From Planctomycetota bacterium (GTDB lineage: Bacteria > Planctomycetota > UBA1135 > GCA-002686595), in contig JAKLKU010000008.1 in the NCBI GenBank assembly GCA_023150475.1, positions 62,001 to 126,000 of the forward strand: a stretch of 64,000 nt of DNA, in the 5' to 3' direction. The notes below the pieces were generated by a model. That model had not been told where the DNA came from. It did no database searches and was given only the letters and a program-made list of their open reading frames with translations. A program made the position numbers and the translations under genes. This document shows, one piece after another, positions 25,466 through 32,999 of the stretch (its first letter is position 1; every line of letters starts with the position of its first letter).

Positions 25466-26116
25466 GTGTTCCGTTTGACCCAACCAGAAACCGTCAACTC
25501 GAATCGAACCTCGAACCACGCGGCACGCGCCTGGCTCCTGGCGATCGTGTTGCTCGTCGCCGGCTTGACGAGCGACCTGCCTGGACGGGCCGCGGGCGCC
25601 TACGGTGGCGGCGCCGGCAGCGGCGACGCCGTCGGTAGTCTGCCCGGCACCTACGGAGGCCCGGGCGAAGCCGATGCCCGGACGCTCGCCGGGCTGCCGG
25701 TGCTCGTCCTGCGCGGCACTCCAGCCGAGCTCGCGCGCGTCGTCGCCGACGCAGGCGGCAGCGGCTTCGTCGAGCAGATCGCGCTCGACGACGGCACCGT
25801 CGAATTCCGGTTCCACGGCAACGCGAGCGTCTGGCTCGACAAAGGCGCGCTCGCTCTGAGTTCGGTCACGGTGCGCGTCGACATCGGCGCGACGTACGGC
25901 ACGCACGTCTCGAAGATCAAGTACGACGGCCTGACGGTCTCGCGCGCGGTGCGCGCGGCGGTCGACATGCCACTTGCGCTCTCCGCGATGCTGAACTTGC
26001 CGAAGATCTCGAGCGGCGCGCAAGTGTCGCTGGTGCTCTCGAACACGAAGCACGTGAAGCAAGTGATCGGCATCCAAGACGTCGGCGTCTGGGTGCGCCT
26101 CGACCAGCGTTACTGA
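25466..26116 (+). CDS. Secreted hypothetical protein, last gene of the sigma/anti-sigma operon
   Basis: A 216-residue protein from GTG 25466, with a strong GGAGGTGA site 5 bp upstream that fixes the start. A signal peptide is clear (AWLLAIVLLVAGLTSDLPG at about residues 22-40), followed by a Gly-rich linker and a domain with alternating strands (VRVDIGATYGTHVSKIKYDG, VSLVLSNTKHVKQVIGIQDV). No family is recognised. Being third in the operon and directly followed by an intrinsic terminator, it is a probable target or regulator of the sigma factor. Confidence 0.75.
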   Translation: MFRLTQPETVNSNRTSNHAARAWLLAIVLLVAGLTSDLPGRAAGAYGGGAGSGDAVGSLPGTYGGPGEADARTLAGLPVLVLRGTPAELARVVADAGGSGFVEQIALDDGTVEFRFHGNASVWLDKGALALSSVTVRVDIGATYGTHVSKIKYDGLTVSRAVRAAVDMPLALSAMLNLPKISSGAQVSLVLSNTKHVKQVIGIQDVGVWVRLDQRY

Positions 26117-26138
26117 TCCGACGCGGGCAAGAAACACG

Positions 26139-26178
26139 GTCCCCCGTTCCGCGGCGCGCGGAGCGGGGGACTTTTTTT
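26139..26178 (+). terminator. Strong rho-independent terminator
   Basis: A 14-bp stem (26139-26152 with 26158-26171, one G-T wobble) with a 5-nt loop, followed by seven T residues at 26172-26178. It lies 22 bp after the stop of the secreted protein gene. It is the only hairpin in the window with a classical U tract. Confidence 0.92.
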
Positions 26179-26260
26179 CGTCCTCCGCGTGAACGTCTCT
26201 TCCGTGCGAAGGGACTTCCGATAACCGCGGAGTCGACGCGCCTTGGCGCGCGCCGCGCCC

Positions 26261-27742
26261 ATGGACCCGATCACGATCCAGTCCTCGCAGTCCGTGGTGC
26301 TGCGGCCGACCGGCACGAGCGACGAACTCGCGCGGATCCTCCAGCGGGGCCAGGTCGTCGCAGGCGAAGTGCTGCAGTCGTCCGACGACGGGAGGGTCCT
26401 GCTCGCGCTCGGGCGCCAGAAGATCGCCGCGCAGTCCGCAGTGCGGCTCGAACCGGGGCAACGCTTCGAGTTCGCCGTCGTCGAGACCGCCGATGGCGTG
26501 GCGCTCAAGATCGTGGACTCGAACGGGGCCGCCGAGGACTCCGAGCTGTTGCGTGCGCTGCGGCGCGTGATGAGCACCGCCGAACCGGTCGGCGAGCGCC
26601 TGACGGAGCTGCGGGACGTGCTCGCGAAACTCGAGGCTCCGACGGGCTCCGCGCTCGCGAAACTCCTGGCCGCACTCGGCGAGCACGTGTGGCGACCCGG
26701 ACTCGGCCCCGAGGAGCTCGCGCAGCTCTTCGAGAAGAGTGGCACGAGCTACGAAGCGCACCTCTTCGACGAAGTGCTGCAGTCGAGCTCGCTGCGAGAA
26801 CTCGAGCGCGCCGCGGCGAACCTGTGGGCGGGGCTCTTCGCGGAGCTCGGCGGCGCCGGCGGCGAACTCGGTCGCGACCCGCAGAGTTTCCTCGCCAAGC
26901 TCGCGGACGCGCTGTGGCGGGTCGTGTCCGCCGCGCACGGCTTCGACGAGTCCGCGCCGCGCGCGACCGTGCTCCAGGCGCTCGACCTCGCCGCGTTCGC
27001 GAGAGAGCTCAAGACGTGGCTCGGACGAGCGTTGGGAGCGCTCGGCAACGACCCGACGATGCAACGCGCGCTCGCTCGACTCGCCACCGTCGACTTCGAG
27101 TCGTGGACGCGCGAGGAGCGACTGCTCTTCTCCCGCGCGTTGCTCGGCAGCGCTCTCGCGCCTGCGTTCGCGCGCGACCCGAGCCGGCTGCGCTCGCGGC
27201 TCGCCGGCCTGCTCGCGGACCTCAAGGCCGAGTTGCTCGCCGCGCGCGACGCGACGCCGGAAGGCGCGGTGCGCCAGGCGATCGAACGCACGCTCGCGAC
27301 GTTGGAGTCGGAACAGCTCCTGAACCTCGCGCGCGCCGAAGGCGGCGAACCGCGCCACTGGAGCCTGCCGCTGCTCGACGGCCAACGCTTCGCGACGCTC
27401 GACCTGACGTACCGACGCCAAGTGGAGCGCCGCGAGGACGGCCACGAAGGCGAACCGTCGCATCGGTTGTCGTTCTCGGTCGACTTCACGCACACGGGGC
27501 CCGTGCGCGCGGATCTCCTCGCGCGCACCGGCCAGCTCTCGGTGCGCGTCGCCGTGGTCGATCCGGAGGTCCTCGCGCGCCTGCGCGGGGACGTCGCGGA
27601 GCTCGAGGCTCGGCTCGCGACCGGCGGACGTGCCGTGCACGTCGCGCTCGTCCCTGCGGCGCCGGAGGAAGTGCGCGTGCGGCCGAGCCCGGACGAGATC
27701 CGCTTCTTGCGCGAACACCACGTGATGGACCTCCAAGGATGA
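26261..27742 (+). CDS. FliK-like (flagellar hook-length control) protein outside a flagellar operon
   Basis: A 493-residue protein. The N-terminal part (to about 90) is beta rich (VVAGEVLQSSDDGRVLLALG); the middle 270 residues are helical and Ala/Leu rich; the C-terminal 100 residues (LSFSVDFTHTGPVRADLLAR, LSVRVAVVDPEVLARLRGDV, LEARLATGGRAVHVALV) match the Flg_hook domain that in FliK binds FlhB to switch export specificity. ATG 26261 is preferred over a TTG at 26243. The next gene, joined by ATGA, encodes the FlhB C-terminal domain alone. This resembles the ylqG-ylqH pair of Bacillus. No other flagellar or secretion gene is nearby. Confidence 0.75.
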   Translation: MDPITIQSSQSVVLRPTGTSDELARILQRGQVVAGEVLQSSDDGRVLLALGRQKIAAQSAVRLEPGQRFEFAVVETADGVALKIVDSNGAAEDSELLRALRRVMSTAEPVGERLTELRDVLAKLEAPTGSALAKLLAALGEHVWRPGLGPEELAQLFEKSGTSYEAHLFDEVLQSSSLRELERAAANLWAGLFAELGGAGGELGRDPQSFLAKLADALWRVVSAAHGFDESAPRATVLQALDLAAFARELKTWLGRALGALGNDPTMQRALARLATVDFESWTREERLLFSRALLGSALAPAFARDPSRLRSRLAGLLADLKAELLAARDATPEGAVRQAIERTLATLESEQLLNLARAEGGEPRHWSLPLLDGQRFATLDLTYRRQVERREDGHEGEPSHRLSFSVDFTHTGPVRADLLARTGQLSVRVAVVDPEVLARLRGDVAELEARLATGGRAVHVALVPAAPEEVRVRPSPDEIRFLREHHVMDLQG

Positions 27743-28044
27743 GCGCGCCGGAGCACGACTCGAACCCCGGCGACGCCCGCGCCGCAGCGCTGCGCTACGA
27801 ACGCGCGACGGGCCGTGCGCCGCACGTGCTCGCGCGCGGCCGAGGAGAGACCGCGGAGCGCATCCTCGAACTCGCGCGCGAACACGGCGTGCCCGTGCGC
27901 CAGGATCCCGACTTGGTCGAGCTGCTCTGCGCGTGCGAAGTCGGCGACGAGATCCCGATCGAGCTCTACGGCGCGGTCGCCGAGATCCTCGCGTGGCTCT
28001 ACGCGCACAACGCGGCCCTCGGCGGCGAGCGCGCGAACGTCTAG
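27739..28044 (+). CDS. Stand-alone FlhB/YscU cytoplasmic-domain homologue (YlqH-like)
   Basis: A 101-residue protein starting within the stop codon of the FliK-like gene. It matches the C-terminal export-switch domain of FlhB: ALRYERATGRAPHVLARGRG, then ILELAREHGVPVRQDPDLVELL and GDEIPIELYGAVAEILAWLY. The autocleavage motif Asn-Pro-Thr-His is absent, as in other stand-alone versions, and there are no transmembrane helices. It probably interacts with the Flg_hook domain of the preceding protein. Its stop codon TAG is part of the TAGACT hexamer before pdxA. Confidence 0.85.
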   Translation: MSAPEHDSNPGDARAAALRYERATGRAPHVLARGRGETAERILELAREHGVPVRQDPDLVELLCACEVGDEIPIELYGAVAEILAWLYAHNAALGGERANV

Positions 28045-28047
28045 ACT
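28042..28047 (+). promoter_or_regulatory. Candidate -10 element for leaderless pdxA
   Basis: TAGACT ends 7 nt before the pdxA ATG and shares its first three bases with the stop codon of the preceding gene. If active it allows pdxA to be expressed separately from the FliK/FlhB-like pair. No clear -35. Confidence 0.35.
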
Positions 28048-28054
28048 CCGCGCG

Positions 28055-29041
28055 ATGGCGCGCGACGAACGTCCGTGGATCGGACTCACTCTCGGCGATC
28101 CGGCCGGGATCGGGCCCGAGATCTGCCTCGCGGCGCTCGCGGATCGTGAGCTCGAACGCGAGCTGCGGCTCGTCTGCATCGGGCCGGATCGTTTCCGTCC
28201 GGCGTCGGCGGCTCTCGTCGCCGAGCCGACCCGCGCCGCGCTCGAGGCGCACGCCGGGCACGCCTGGTGCGCGACCGACTGCGCCGCCGAGCTCGAAATC
28301 GGCCGCGCGCAACGCGCGGGAGGCGCCGCGGCGCTCGCCGCGCTCCGCCGCGGCGTCGACCTCGCGACGAACCGCACCCTCGACGCGCTGGTGACCGCTC
28401 CGGTCTCGAAGGAAGCGCTGCACCTCGCCGGAGAGCGGGTCGAAGGCCAGACCGAACTGCTCGCGCGGTGGGCCGGCGTCGAGCGCTACGAGATGATCGC
28501 CATCGCGGGGCCGCTCTGCGTCATGTTGCTCTCGCGGCACATGCCGCTCGCGGCGGCGCTCGCGTGCGTGACGCGGGCACGCGTGCTCGACCACCTGGTG
28601 CTCTTCGACGAGACGCTGCGGCGCCTGGGGATCGCCCGGCCGAAGATCGCGCTCGCCGGGTTGAACCCGCACGCCGGCGAGCGCGGAATCCTCGGCACCG
28701 AGGAAATCGAACGGCTCGAGCCGGCGGTCGCGGACGCGAGGCGGAGAGGGCTCGACGTCGCCGGGCCGCTTTCGCCGGACACGGTCTTCCTGCGCGCGTT
28801 CCAAGGCGAATTCGACGGCGTGCTCGCGCTCTACCACGACCAGGCCTTCATCCCGGTCAAGCTCGCCGCCCCGGAGACCGGGCTCACCTTGATCGCCGGT
28901 CTGCCCTACCTACGGATCTCGCCGGCGCACGGAACGGCCTTCGACATCGCCGGTCGTGGGCGGGCTTCGCCGCGCAATCTCTTCGTCGCCTTGCGTCGCG
29001 CGGCGGAATGGGCGCGCGCCGGACTGCGAGAGCGGAGCTAG
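28055..29041 (+). CDS. pdxA: 4-hydroxythreonine-4-phosphate dehydrogenase PdxA
   Basis: A 328-residue NAD-dependent, metal-requiring enzyme of the DXP-dependent pyridoxal phosphate pathway. Recognisable blocks: IGLTLGDPAGIGPEI at the N-terminus, LVTAPVSKEAL, GQTELLARW, LAGLNPHAGERGILGTEE (metal His and phosphate binding), GPLSPDTVF, ALYHDQAFIPVKL (second metal His), and ISPAHGTAFDIAGRG. The metal-binding histidines are all present. It is 10 bp after the FlhB-like gene. The closest branch could also include PdxA-like 4-phosphoerythronate enzymes, but the motifs fit PdxA well. Confidence 0.93.
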   Translation: MARDERPWIGLTLGDPAGIGPEICLAALADRELERELRLVCIGPDRFRPASAALVAEPTRAALEAHAGHAWCATDCAAELEIGRAQRAGGAAALAALRRGVDLATNRTLDALVTAPVSKEALHLAGERVEGQTELLARWAGVERYEMIAIAGPLCVMLLSRHMPLAAALACVTRARVLDHLVLFDETLRRLGIARPKIALAGLNPHAGERGILGTEEIERLEPAVADARRRGLDVAGPLSPDTVFLRAFQGEFDGVLALYHDQAFIPVKLAAPETGLTLIAGLPYLRISPAHGTAFDIAGRGRASPRNLFVALRRAAEWARAGLRERS

Positions 29042-29130
29042 CCTCCCGTACGGGGTAGATTAGAATCGCGCCCCGCTCTCGAAGCCGCGTCCCCCGATCC
29101 ACACCCCGATCCCCAGCCAGGACCGACCGA

Positions 29131-30765
29131 ATGAGTCGCAAGAAGATCGTTCTCTACCAGCCCCAGCAAGTCGACCGCGGCATCGGCCCGCGTTGCTCCG
29201 GCGACATGCTGCCGCTCGAGATGCTGTGCATCTCCTCGCTGCTCGTGCGCGAGGGCTACGAGATCCAGATCATCGACGCCAACCTCTACGACGAAGAGGA
29301 GGGCCACCGTCGGACCGTCGAAGCGTGTGAAGGTGCGTTGCTCTACGCGACCACCGGCATCCTCGGCTACATGGTCACCGACGGGTTCAACTGCTCGACC
29401 AAGGTCAAGGCGAAGCACCCTAAGCTCCCGATGGTGATCGGCGGCTGGTTCTCGTCGGTGCGCCCCGACCTGCAACTCGCGACCGGGCTCTACGACGCCG
29501 TCGTGCTCGCGCAAGGCGAGATCAGCTTCTACGAAGTCGTGAAGGCGATCGAAGCCGGCACGAAGTTCGACGACATCGCGGGGCTCGCGCTGTGGCGCGA
29601 CGGCCAAGTGGTGAAGACCGCGAAGCGCGCCGTGATCGGTTGGGAGAAGCTCCCGAACCTGCCGTGGCACCTGATCGACATCGAGCCGTATCGCGAGCTC
29701 CAACTGCGCTCGGACAGCCACAAGCAGATCCTGCGCATGCCGACGCCGCCGGCGATCGGCGCGCGCAAGCCGTACTTCGGCATCACGTACTTCTCGAGCT
29801 ACGGTTGCCCCGAACCGTGCACGTTCTGCTGCTCGCCGATCGTCACCGACCGGCGTTGGAAAGCGATGCCCGCGGACCGGATGCTCGACGATCTCGCGGA
29901 GCTCAAGCAGCGTTGGAACTTCGACGTCGTGCGTTTCCACGACGCGAACTTCGGCGTGATGCAAAAGCGCGTGAAGGAGTTCGCCGACGGGATGCTGAAC
30001 CGGAACCTCAAGTTCTGGTGGAACGCGTTCCTCGAGACACACTCGATCCTCTCGTACAAGGCCGAGACGCTCGATGCGCTCGCCGCGAGCGGGCTCTACA
30101 TCGCCGAGATCGGCGCCGAAGCCGGCACCGACCAGATGATGTCGAAGATCGGCAAGCCGATCACCGGCGACGACAACATCAACGCTGCCGTCGAGATGGA
30201 CAAGCGCGGCGTCTGCTCGTCGGTGACGTACATCATCGGGTATCCCGGCGAACAGGCGGATTCGATGCTCGCGACGATCGACCAGTGCCGTCGTTTGCAC
30301 GTCGCGGCACCGCTCGCGCGTCCGACCGTGTGGCCGTACCGGCCGATCCCTGGCACCGCGATGTGGGACCAGGCCGTCTCGATGGGCTACCAACCGCCGC
30401 GGACGATCAAGGAGTGGGGCTCGATCGGCGAGTACCACCTCGAAGAGACTTGGCCCGGCAAGATCCCGCCGCACGTCGCGGAGCGCCGCAAGCTCTACCA
30501 GCACTTCGTCACCCTTTCCTACGGTCTCGCTCGCGGCAAGATCGGCTGGTGGGAGAAGCGCGCGGAGAAGCGCCTGCGCGAGAACAACTTCAAGGGCGCG
30601 CTCTGGGAAGCTCGCGCCTTCGACGTGTTCAACCGCGTCGAGAAGAAGATCCGTCCGCGCGAGGAAGTCAGCCGTTCGTGGGTCGACCCGGGACACAAGA
30701 CCGGCACCGCGGGCAACGCGGCGTCGAAGAGCTCGAAGTCGATGACCGGAGCGACCAGCGGTTGA
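29131..30765 (+). CDS. B12-binding radical SAM enzyme, function unknown
   Basis: A 544-residue enzyme. The N-terminal 140 residues form a Rossmann-like cobalamin-binding domain (LPLEMLCISSLLVREGYEIQ, MVIGGWFSSVRPDL) without the DxHxxG base-off motif. The radical SAM core follows with the iron-sulfur motif CPEPCTFC in ITYFSSYGCPEPCTFCCSP, and later FHDANFGV and IAEIGAEAGTDQMM. The layout is that of class B methyltransferases or the hopanoid/bacteriochlorophyll type cyclases. The substrate cannot be inferred; no biosynthetic partner genes are adjacent. TAGATT/TAGAAT at 29056-29066 may be the -10, giving a leader of about 60 nt. ATG 29131 has AGGA upstream. Confidence 0.87.
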   Translation: MSRKKIVLYQPQQVDRGIGPRCSGDMLPLEMLCISSLLVREGYEIQIIDANLYDEEEGHRRTVEACEGALLYATTGILGYMVTDGFNCSTKVKAKHPKLPMVIGGWFSSVRPDLQLATGLYDAVVLAQGEISFYEVVKAIEAGTKFDDIAGLALWRDGQVVKTAKRAVIGWEKLPNLPWHLIDIEPYRELQLRSDSHKQILRMPTPPAIGARKPYFGITYFSSYGCPEPCTFCCSPIVTDRRWKAMPADRMLDDLAELKQRWNFDVVRFHDANFGVMQKRVKEFADGMLNRNLKFWWNAFLETHSILSYKAETLDALAASGLYIAEIGAEAGTDQMMSKIGKPITGDDNINAAVEMDKRGVCSSVTYIIGYPGEQADSMLATIDQCRRLHVAAPLARPTVWPYRPIPGTAMWDQAVSMGYQPPRTIKEWGSIGEYHLEETWPGKIPPHVAERRKLYQHFVTLSYGLARGKIGWWEKRAEKRLRENNFKGALWEARAFDVFNRVEKKIRPREEVSRSWVDPGHKTGTAGNAASKSSKSMTGATSG

Positions 30766-30838
30766 GCCGAGGCGCGTCGGCGAGGGACTTCGCGCCGCAG
30801 ACTTGGCTGGCTCGCTCTTCGCGCGCCGGCTCGAGCGG

Positions 30839-30844
30839 TAGAGT
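30839..30844 (+). promoter_or_regulatory. Candidate -10 element for a leaderless start
   Basis: TAGAGT ends 6 nt before the GTG at 30851. This matches the spacing expected when transcription starts at the start codon. No convincing -35. Confidence 0.4.
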
Positions 30845-30850
30845 TCTCGC

Positions 30851-32983
30851 GTGAACTCGCCTTCGGCTCGCGCGGGTGCGCCTTCGCTCGGCTCAGTCCT
30901 GCCGCGGTTCCTCGTCGTCGCGGTGATCGTCCTCGCGCTGGCGGCGGGACTCGGCGCGTTGAGCGGGTTCCGCCGTGGACTCGACGAAGTGGACGCGCAG
31001 GGCTACGCCGAGCTCGGTTTCGAGCGCGGTCGGCACGCCGCGCTGGTCGCTGCGACCGATCACGGCGCGCTCGGCGGCGCGGAAGCCGTGTGGCCGTGGG
31101 TGCTCTGCGCCTTGGTGCTCGTGGCGAGCTCCTCGGCGGTGCGCGGCTTGCTGTCGCCCACCGCGCTCGCGGCGCGGCTCGCCGATCCGCTCGCTCGACT
31201 GCGGTTCCAAGTGCTCTGGAGCGTGCTGTTCGTCGCCGGGAGCGCCTATCTCGCCGCGCGCACGGAACCACTCCTGACCGCCGAATGGGCGTGGCTCGGA
31301 CTGCTCGCGGCGGGCTGCGTCGTCGCGATCGAAGTCGCGGGCCGAATGGCGCGCGAGCCCGCGCGGCACGCCACGCTCGCGGCGGCGGTGGGCACGTTGC
31401 TGCCGCTCGCGCTGGTGCTCTTCGAGGTCGATCGCAGACGCGTCTACCGGCCGACCGCGAGCGACACGTTGCTCGCGAACGCCGGGTGGCTCGTCGCCGC
31501 GGGGCTTTCGTTCGTCGTCTTGCGCGCGTGGGCGAGCCGCGGCCGTCCGCCGCTCGCCGCAAGAGCGCTCGTCGGATTGCTTGCGACGAGCGTCGCGACG
31601 CCCGCGGTGGTCCGCGTGCTCTATCCCGAACCGACGAGTCCTGCGATCGGCGCGAAGCAGCCGTTCAACGTCGTCGTGATCGGCATCGACACGCTGCGCG
31701 CGGACCACACCGATCTCGTCGGGGACGATCGCGCCGGCAGCAATTTGGCCGGCAGCAATTTGGCCGGCAGCAGTCTGGCGCGGCGCGACCGCACGCCGGC
31801 GCTGCGTGCGCTCGCCGCGCGCGGCAGCGTCTTCACGAACGCGATCACGCAGTCGCCTTGGACGATGCCGGCGTTCGCATCGATCCTGACCGGCAAGTAT
31901 CCGCTCGAGCACGGCGCCGTGTCGCTGAGCGGCAAGCTGCGCGCTCGCGAGCTCACGCTCGCCGAACTCCTGCGCGAGACGGGCCGTGCGACGGCCGCGT
32001 TCGTCAGCCACGACTACGTCGACCACAAACACGGCTTCGCGCAGGGCTTCGACGAGTTCGACGATTCGTGCGCCGAAGGCCACGCGACGATCAGTTCGCC
32101 GAGGATCACCGACCTCGCGCTCGACTTCGTCGCGCGCCACGCCGAGCAGCCGTTCTTCCTCTTCACGCACTACTTCGACCCGCACTACGAGTACAAGGAC
32201 CACGCGGAGTGGTCGTACGCCGACGACTACGACGGGTGGCTCGAAAAGCAGCTCGACTTCGAGAACCTCGAAGCGAATCGCCACTTGATGGGTGCGCCCG
32301 AGCTCGACTACGTGCGCGATCTGTACGACGAGGAGATCTCGTTCACCGACCGCGAGATCGGCCGACTCGTCGCGGAGTTCGAGCGACGCGGCCTGTTCGA
32401 GCGGACGCTGTTCGTCGTCGTCGCCGATCACGGCGAGGAGTTCATGGAGCACGGCAACTTCGGACACACGACGACGTTGCACGACGAGCTGCTGAACGTG
32501 CCTCTGGTGGTCGTCGCACCGCCGAGCGCCGGGTTTGCCGCGCCCGCGAGCGTGTTCGAGCACGTCGTCGAGACACGCCAGGTCTTCGCGACGGTGCTCG
32601 CCGGCATCGGCGTCGATTTCCCGCCCGTCGCGGGAGGCCGCAGTCTCTTCGCGGACGGCGCGACGCCGCACCCCGCGTACTCGATGGTGTGGCTACCCGA
32701 TGCGTTGCCGAAGTGGGGCAAGCGCTTCCAGATCGCGTCGTTGCGCACCGAACGCTTCAAGCTCGTCAAGGACCTGACGCGCGGCGTGACGCGTCTATAC
32801 GACCTCGAAATCGACGCTGGCGAGACGCGCGATGCGTCCGGCGCCGCGCCGGAGCGACGCGCGGAGCTCGAACTCGCGCTCGACGCGTGGATCGGCGAGA
32901 TGCAAAAGCGCGCCGGCGAAGTGCCGCTGCTCGAGATCGACGAAGCGACGCGCACGCGTCTGCACGAGCTCGGCTACATGTGA
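30851..32983 (+). CDS. Membrane-anchored sulfatase-fold hydrolase/transferase with threonine at the nucleophile site
   Basis: A 710-residue protein from GTG 30851. The first 265 residues contain about six membrane helices. The alkaline phosphatase/sulfatase domain starts with FNVVVIGIDTLRADHT; the active-site segment is SPWTMPAFASILTG, where Thr338 occupies the place of the formylglycine Cys/Ser; ADHGEEFMEHGNFGH supplies the second metal ligands. This resembles extracytoplasmic phosphoglycerol or phosphoethanolamine transferases more than true sulfatases. The C-terminus ends LHELGYM. It converges with another sulfatase-fold gene 16 bp away. A 15-bp repeat lies after the first metal motif. Confidence 0.85.
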   Translation: MNSPSARAGAPSLGSVLPRFLVVAVIVLALAAGLGALSGFRRGLDEVDAQGYAELGFERGRHAALVAATDHGALGGAEAVWPWVLCALVLVASSSAVRGLLSPTALAARLADPLARLRFQVLWSVLFVAGSAYLAARTEPLLTAEWAWLGLLAAGCVVAIEVAGRMAREPARHATLAAAVGTLLPLALVLFEVDRRRVYRPTASDTLLANAGWLVAAGLSFVVLRAWASRGRPPLAARALVGLLATSVATPAVVRVLYPEPTSPAIGAKQPFNVVVIGIDTLRADHTDLVGDDRAGSNLAGSNLAGSSLARRDRTPALRALAARGSVFTNAITQSPWTMPAFASILTGKYPLEHGAVSLSGKLRARELTLAELLRETGRATAAFVSHDYVDHKHGFAQGFDEFDDSCAEGHATISSPRITDLALDFVARHAEQPFFLFTHYFDPHYEYKDHAEWSYADDYDGWLEKQLDFENLEANRHLMGAPELDYVRDLYDEEISFTDREIGRLVAEFERRGLFERTLFVVVADHGEEFMEHGNFGHTTTLHDELLNVPLVVVAPPSAGFAAPASVFEHVVETRQVFATVLAGIGVDFPPVAGGRSLFADGATPHPAYSMVWLPDALPKWGKRFQIASLRTERFKLVKDLTRGVTRLYDLEIDAGETRDASGAAPERRAELELALDAWIGEMQKRAGEVPLLEIDEATRTRLHELGYM
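31733..31777 (+). repeat. 15-bp tandem repeat, 3 units, in frame
   Basis: GCCGGCAGCAATTTG twice and GCCGGCAGCAGTCTG once, coding for AGSNL, AGSNL, AGSSL. It sits just after the metal-binding motif of the sulfatase-fold domain, where a surface loop can tolerate length change. Confidence 0.85.
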
Positions 32984-32999
32984 GCCGCGGCGAACGGGT

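Noticed and set aside
25214..28837. 1207-codon antisense open frame over the FliK-like, FlhB-like and pdxA genes
   Set aside because: No recognisable domain; covers four genes with clear motifs on the other strand and crosses a strong terminator.
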